A stretch of DNA of 64,000 bases from Lotus japonicus (lineage: Eukaryota > Streptophyta > Magnoliopsida > Fabales > Fabaceae). The stretch spans positions 43,115,176 to 43,179,175 of the forward strand of contig NC_080046.1 of the NCBI RefSeq assembly GCF_012489685.1, given 5' to 3'. A program made the translations under genes and the position numbers. The stretch's first letter is position 1. Each line of letters begins with the position of its first letter. The notes beneath the pieces were generated by a model that searched no databases, had not been told where the DNA came from, and saw only the letters and a program-made list of their open reading frames with translations. Of this stretch, positions 60,236-64,000 are shown piece by piece.

Positions 60236-60480
60236 TATGAGTTTTCCCCTAACGTAACGTAGCTCCAAAGTGCATTTTCCTTGCAAGACTAAGATGATTC
60301 TTAGTTCTGTAACCTCTCATTTCGTAAGACTTGATTGCAACTTCACTGATGATATTGAAGATCTTGAATTCTAACAGTGCCACATGCAGATCTTGTCCAA
60401 GAATGAGAGGTTGGAGAGCTACGGTGGTTGTGGGAAACATGATTGTGGGGAAAGCTTCGCTCGTAACGATTTTCTGAGGG
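60190..60480 (-). pseudogene. Coding fragment of an unrecognised repeat family, copy 2
   Basis: The minus strand from 60440 reads LILGQDLHVALLEFKIFN then IISEVAIKSYEMRGYRTKN and LARKMHFGATLRQGKTH. The same protein text, with scattered substitutions, is coded at 63590-63370, which shows selection or recent copying of a coding sequence. I do not recognise the family. The fragment is bounded by minisatellite on one side and a tract shared with 53543-53700 on the other. Confidence 0.55.
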
Positions 60481-60659
60481 AGATTGAGGTGAAGCTAATC
60501 TAAACATAATATCAAAATGCAACGCATTTATGAATATGTTTTATTATCTCCGTAAAATTTGAAATTTTGTACCATGTATTTCAACTTTCAAGGTCTAAAA
60601 GTATCATGTATCACAATATAGTAACATGACAAATTTTCAAAAACGTAAATTTCAAAAAT

Positions 60660-60760
60660 GAAACATTCATACAACTCGATTCCTCGGATTTTCTGTGTGT
60701 ACGGTTATAGGTTTTAGCCATAGTATGAAACATTCATACAACCCCTACTTGATTCCTCAG
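60660..60760. repeat. Minisatellite, two units
   Basis: GAAACATTCAT at 60660 and 60727, same family as at 60015; here preceded by the GTAAATTTCAAAAATG leader also found at 53874 and 62588. Confidence 0.85.
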
Positions 60761-60999
60761 AAAAAAATTAATGTATCCTAGAAATAATTTTATCATAATA
60801 AATGTAAATAATAAATATAAATTTAATTATTTTATTTTTTATATAGAGAAGCTTATGATATTTTACAAATATATCCTAGTATATTTATTTAATAAAAAAA
60901 TTATAATTAAGGTGAATAGTAGATTTTGAAAAGAATGGAGTTTAGTGTTATTTTAATAAATCTTGAGAGCAAGTGTTTTTTACTCTTTAAAAAATAAAA

Positions 61000-61745
61000 C
61001 AGTGCAATAACTCAAATAAAGAAAGAAACCTGGTGATTTAAAATCGTTCGTACCGATCTTCCCCTGGAAACGTCGAGAGAGATCTAAACAATATGCAAGT
61101 TGACAAGGAAAAAAATGCTTCCAAAGTAGCATTCTTAATTTGGTCCAGGGTGAGATTGACACAACCATATACAGTATTGCTAAAGTTGGAGGGTGTGAAA
61201 TGTGCATCATGTATAGGAGCTTGAATAGGGTCGTGAAGCCCGCTTTCCTGAGTGTGATCATTCTGAATATCAACGACGTAGTAAGTGAGCTCCACAGGGC
61301 GCGCAACGTGAAGGGAACGACTTTAGCAGAGGGCATCAACCTTTGTCTCTATCTCAAGACCGTAAAAATGGTTCACAGAGTTGCCGATGAATTCGACTAG
61401 GGGGTTGGGGATCATTCTTCCTTCAGGAACTTGACAAATGAGACAGTTGGAGCTTGTACCCCGATAGCATGTCAATTCTAATCCATGCTAGAAAGTGGAA
61501 TGTGTAAACCCATGAAGCGAAGGGTTCCCGGAATGGACCCGATCGAGCCACTGATAGACTTGGCCATCATCACTGGTGACAAGTGTGAAAGCTGTGAAAT
61601 ATTCGACACGAACTCGATATGCCTCCTCATCATGGTTGACGTGTTCTTCACCCAAAGCCTTAATACTTATTTGGGCAAGTGGGAGTGAGGGAGGGTTTGC
61701 GAGAGCCATCTTGAGACCTGAGAGAGAGAGATAGTTCAAGGAAGA
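61000..61745 (-). pseudogene. Larger coding fragment of the unrecognised family
   Basis: The minus strand from about 61710 reads MALANPPSLPLAQISIKALG and AYRVRVEYFTAFTLVTSDDG, then, after frame changes and stops, APTVSFVKFLKEE, LVEFIGNSVNHFYGLEIETK, HVARPVELTYYVVDIQND and GLHDPIQAPIHDAHFTPSNF. The middle portion is paralleled at 62520-62230. The order suggests one ancestral protein of at least 250 residues. I cannot name it; no catalytic motif is obvious. Stops at several points and mixed frames show this copy is broken. Confidence 0.5.
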
Positions 61746-62224
61746 GGTAGAGGAAGTGAGATCTCAAAATGAGAGAGGGGGGAGGACAGAGAAGGAGTTG
61801 TTGAAATGAGGTCTGAGAGAGTGGAGTAGTTAGCTATCACAACCTGACTTTAAACTAGTCTTCATTGCTTACCTTGCTCTTTACCAAAAAAATTCTCTAA
61901 AGTAACCAACTTGTTCTAATTATGGTTTTGATTCTTGTAGCAGGGTGTGTTTAGGGAAAGGAATGACGTTGCCCCTGCTCTGCTCTTGAAAAACACCAGG
62001 ACAAGTTCAAAACTCAATTTAATGAATGCATTGTGAAATTAACACTTCAATCCAATCAAAGCCTCAAAAGTCAAGGATGCGGTCAACAGTCCAAAAGGTT
62101 TTGCAACAATAACAAATAAAATCATCTTACACACATGGGGAGGCCAAAGCCCACCCATTTTTCCAATTGTATGTTATGTTTTTGGAATAGTTTGAGTTGG
62201 TAGCTTAAGTTATGAGTTCTTAGG

Positions 62225-62525
62225 GTGTTCAATTTTTCACCCCACCAACATGTTTTGGTGGTCGAGGGTTTGGAATGTGCATCATGTATATGCACTCGAA
62301 CAAGATCATGAAGCTCGCGTGCTTGATTGTGGGGTTGTTCAAAATATCACAAGCATGGTTAGTGAGCTCCATAGGGCGCGCAACATGCAAGAAGCGGCTT
62401 CCAAGGGGGCCAACCTTCGTCTCTAAGTCTAGACCGTAAAAGCGCACTCAAGGAGTTGCCAAGGAATTCGACCAGTGAGTTGGGATCCTTCTGTCTTCAG
62501 GAATTCGACAATTGAGGCAGTTGGA
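62225..62525 (-). pseudogene. Second copy of the middle of the unrecognised protein
   Basis: The minus strand reads KAPTASIVEFLKTEGS, then (other frame) FYGLDLETKVGPLGSRFLHV and ARPMELTNHACDILNNP, matching 61440-61190. Frames shift near 62450. It is followed leftwards by sequence unlike copy 61000, so the family has been shuffled. Confidence 0.5.
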
Positions 62526-62601
62526 GCTTTCAAGGCCTAAAAGTAGCATGTATAGCAATCAAGTAACATGACAAATTTTCAAAAACGTAAATTTCAAAAA
62601 T

Positions 62602-62870
62602 GAAACATTCATACAACTCTTTCCCGATTCCTCAGATTTACTGTGTGTACGGTTATATGTTTTAGCCCAAGTATGAAACATTCATACAACCCCTACCCGA
62701 TTCCTCGATTTTCTGAGTGTACGGTTATAGGTTTTAGCCCCAGTATGAAAAATTCATACAACCCCTGCCTGATTCCTCAGATTTTCTGTCTGTAAGATTA
62801 TATATGTTTTAGCCCCAGTATGAAACGTTCATACATCCCCTACCCGAGTCCTCGGATTTGTGCCCGGTCT
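62602..62870. repeat. ~73 bp minisatellite, four units
   Basis: Unit starts GAAAcATTCAT at 62602, 62675, 62747 and 62822 (spacings 73, 72, 75), ending in a partial unit near 62870. Confidence 0.9.
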
Positions 62871-63359
62871 TTTCTATCTGGATCGGCACAACTGAACTTT
62901 TGGGAAAACACTTGATTTGAATCCCCTTATCATTTTCTATTACTCTACCAATATTTTCAAATATTTTGTGTCCCCTGCATTATATAAGTTGTGAACCATT
63001 TTCGGTTATTCCTCTTCTTTTTGTTCTTCCCTGATCATTTTAGTAAACTGAAAATTAATCACCTTTTACTGATACTCAATCAGGTCCATAATTGCAATTG
63101 AACCACAATGATGTAAATGCATTCAAATGAATTTTATGATTTAATTCAATAGAATTCATGAAAGTGAACAAATCAAATTGGTGAAATGGAGAATGAAAAA
63201 CGAAAATTTTTTCTCCCACGTCTATCTCATCGTGGGAGTATGCAATTTGTTAAAATATGTTGGAAATCATTAGTTAGGCGTGTCTATATTGTATTAAAGT
63301 CTAAAGTCTCTTCTTTTATACTATTGAAATACTAACACAATTGAACCACAATGATTACC
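62871..63359. other. AT-rich spacer, nothing recognised
   Basis: No coding or repeat structure found. Confidence 0.4.
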
Positions 63360-63600
63360 TGACGACCTGTTAGAATGCCTTGATTCCATTGGAGCGAGTG
63401 AGTTTTTCCCTGACGTAAGGTGGCTCCAAAGTGTATTTTCCTTGCAAAACTAAGATGATTCTTAATTCTGTAGCCTCCCATTTCGTAAGACTTCACTGCA
63501 ACTTCACTTATGTCATGGAAGATCTTGAATTCTAACAGTTCCATATGCAGATCTTGTGCTAGAATGGGAGGTTGGGAACTCTGATGAAGAGTTCCTACTT
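63360..63600 (-). pseudogene. Copy 3 of the unrecognised coding fragment
   Basis: The minus strand reads LLEFKIFHDISEVAVKSYEM and YRIKNHLSFARKIHFGATLR, parallel to 60440-60249 at most positions, then QGKTHSLQWNQGILTGRQ. The surrounding sequence gives no larger frame. Confidence 0.55.
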
Positions 63601-64000
63601 CAGGCTAGAGAATGGAAACCCTACTTCAATGTATTCATTGCATTTTTAAGAGAGGTCCTTCATGTTTTGTAATGTGTGGTAATAAAATTTGAAATGATAA
63701 TAAATTTATTTTTAAATATAAAAAGTATTGAATGCATTATGGAATGAGTAGAAAGATTTAGTTTATTTATTTATTTTTTAAATGATAATAAAATTTGAAA
63801 TGATAATTATTGTCTCCGTCAATCCACATGAGTTTCCTCTCCATAGAATTATAGTTATAAATCTACTTAGTTTACAGCTTCATGAATCAAACATGCTTTC
63901 AATTTAATTCATCTCCATTGATTAACTTATTTAACTCAATGTATTATAATACATCTTACTTAGACTTAACTTGCGTGAGTAAGAGTTCTAGTTGATTAAA
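63601..64000. other. AT-rich end of window, nothing recognised
   Basis: No gene or clear repeat seen. Confidence 0.4.

Noticed and set aside
59990..62870. CRISPR-like or riboswitch-like regular repeats
   Set aside because: The ~73 bp units are head-to-tail minisatellite copies without spacers.

Overview
This is plant nuclear DNA. Six split genes with canonical GT-AG introns encode plant-type proteins, including a plastid-targeted FtsZ, a SABATH methyltransferase and a plant SYP5 syntaxin. The spacers are AT-rich and filled with transposable elements. Protein similarity suggests a eudicot, probably a papilionoid legume; the species cannot be fixed from sequence alone.

Layout. 1-1962: end of a long Ty3/gypsy LTR. 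1963-4600: rearranged copia and intron-like repeat (locus A) with a LINE inserted in it. 5134-7453 (-): FtsZ1. 8963-15092 (-): TAF6, 12 exons. 15345-16967: LINE insertion with target-site duplication. 17510-19526: Tourist-like element holding a nested Mutator-like element and a CAC-rich stretch. 20160-21625 (-): SYP51/52-type Qc-SNARE with a 5'UTR intron. 25643-29308 (+): secreted BPI/LBP-family protein. 29454-31200: copia element plus a segment resembling IAMT1 intron 2 (locus B). 32274-35577: copia element with ~200 bp LTRs. 36330-37630: AT-rich element with a 278 bp tandem duplication. 37713-41520 (+): IAMT1. 44900-49470 (-): LIP5 (Vta1 homologue). From 49.8 kb on there is no intact gene: Mutator-like element, gag-only copia derivative, hAT element, SINE, 3.5 kb gypsy LTR with internal satellites, then dispersed fragments of an unrecognised coding repeat with a ~73 bp minisatellite.

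The six genes are ordinary and functionally unrelated: plastid division, TFIID, vacuolar/TGN membrane fusion, lipid or LPS binding, auxin methylation, and ESCRT-III/Vps4 regulation. I see no pathway cluster and no clearly new system. The points most worth checking are: a Q-to-H change at the expected SNARE zero layer of the SYP5 gene; a GC-AG intron in FtsZ1; the 10-bp palindrome ACGACGTCGT five times, three of them just upstream of gene starts; inverted copies A and B flanking a 26 kb block with four genes; and the unrecognised repeat family at 52.8-63.6 kb, which supplies empty sites that date hAT and SINE insertions.

Exon borders were read by eye from frame continuity, splice dinucleotides and recalled family proteins; no transcript evidence was available.
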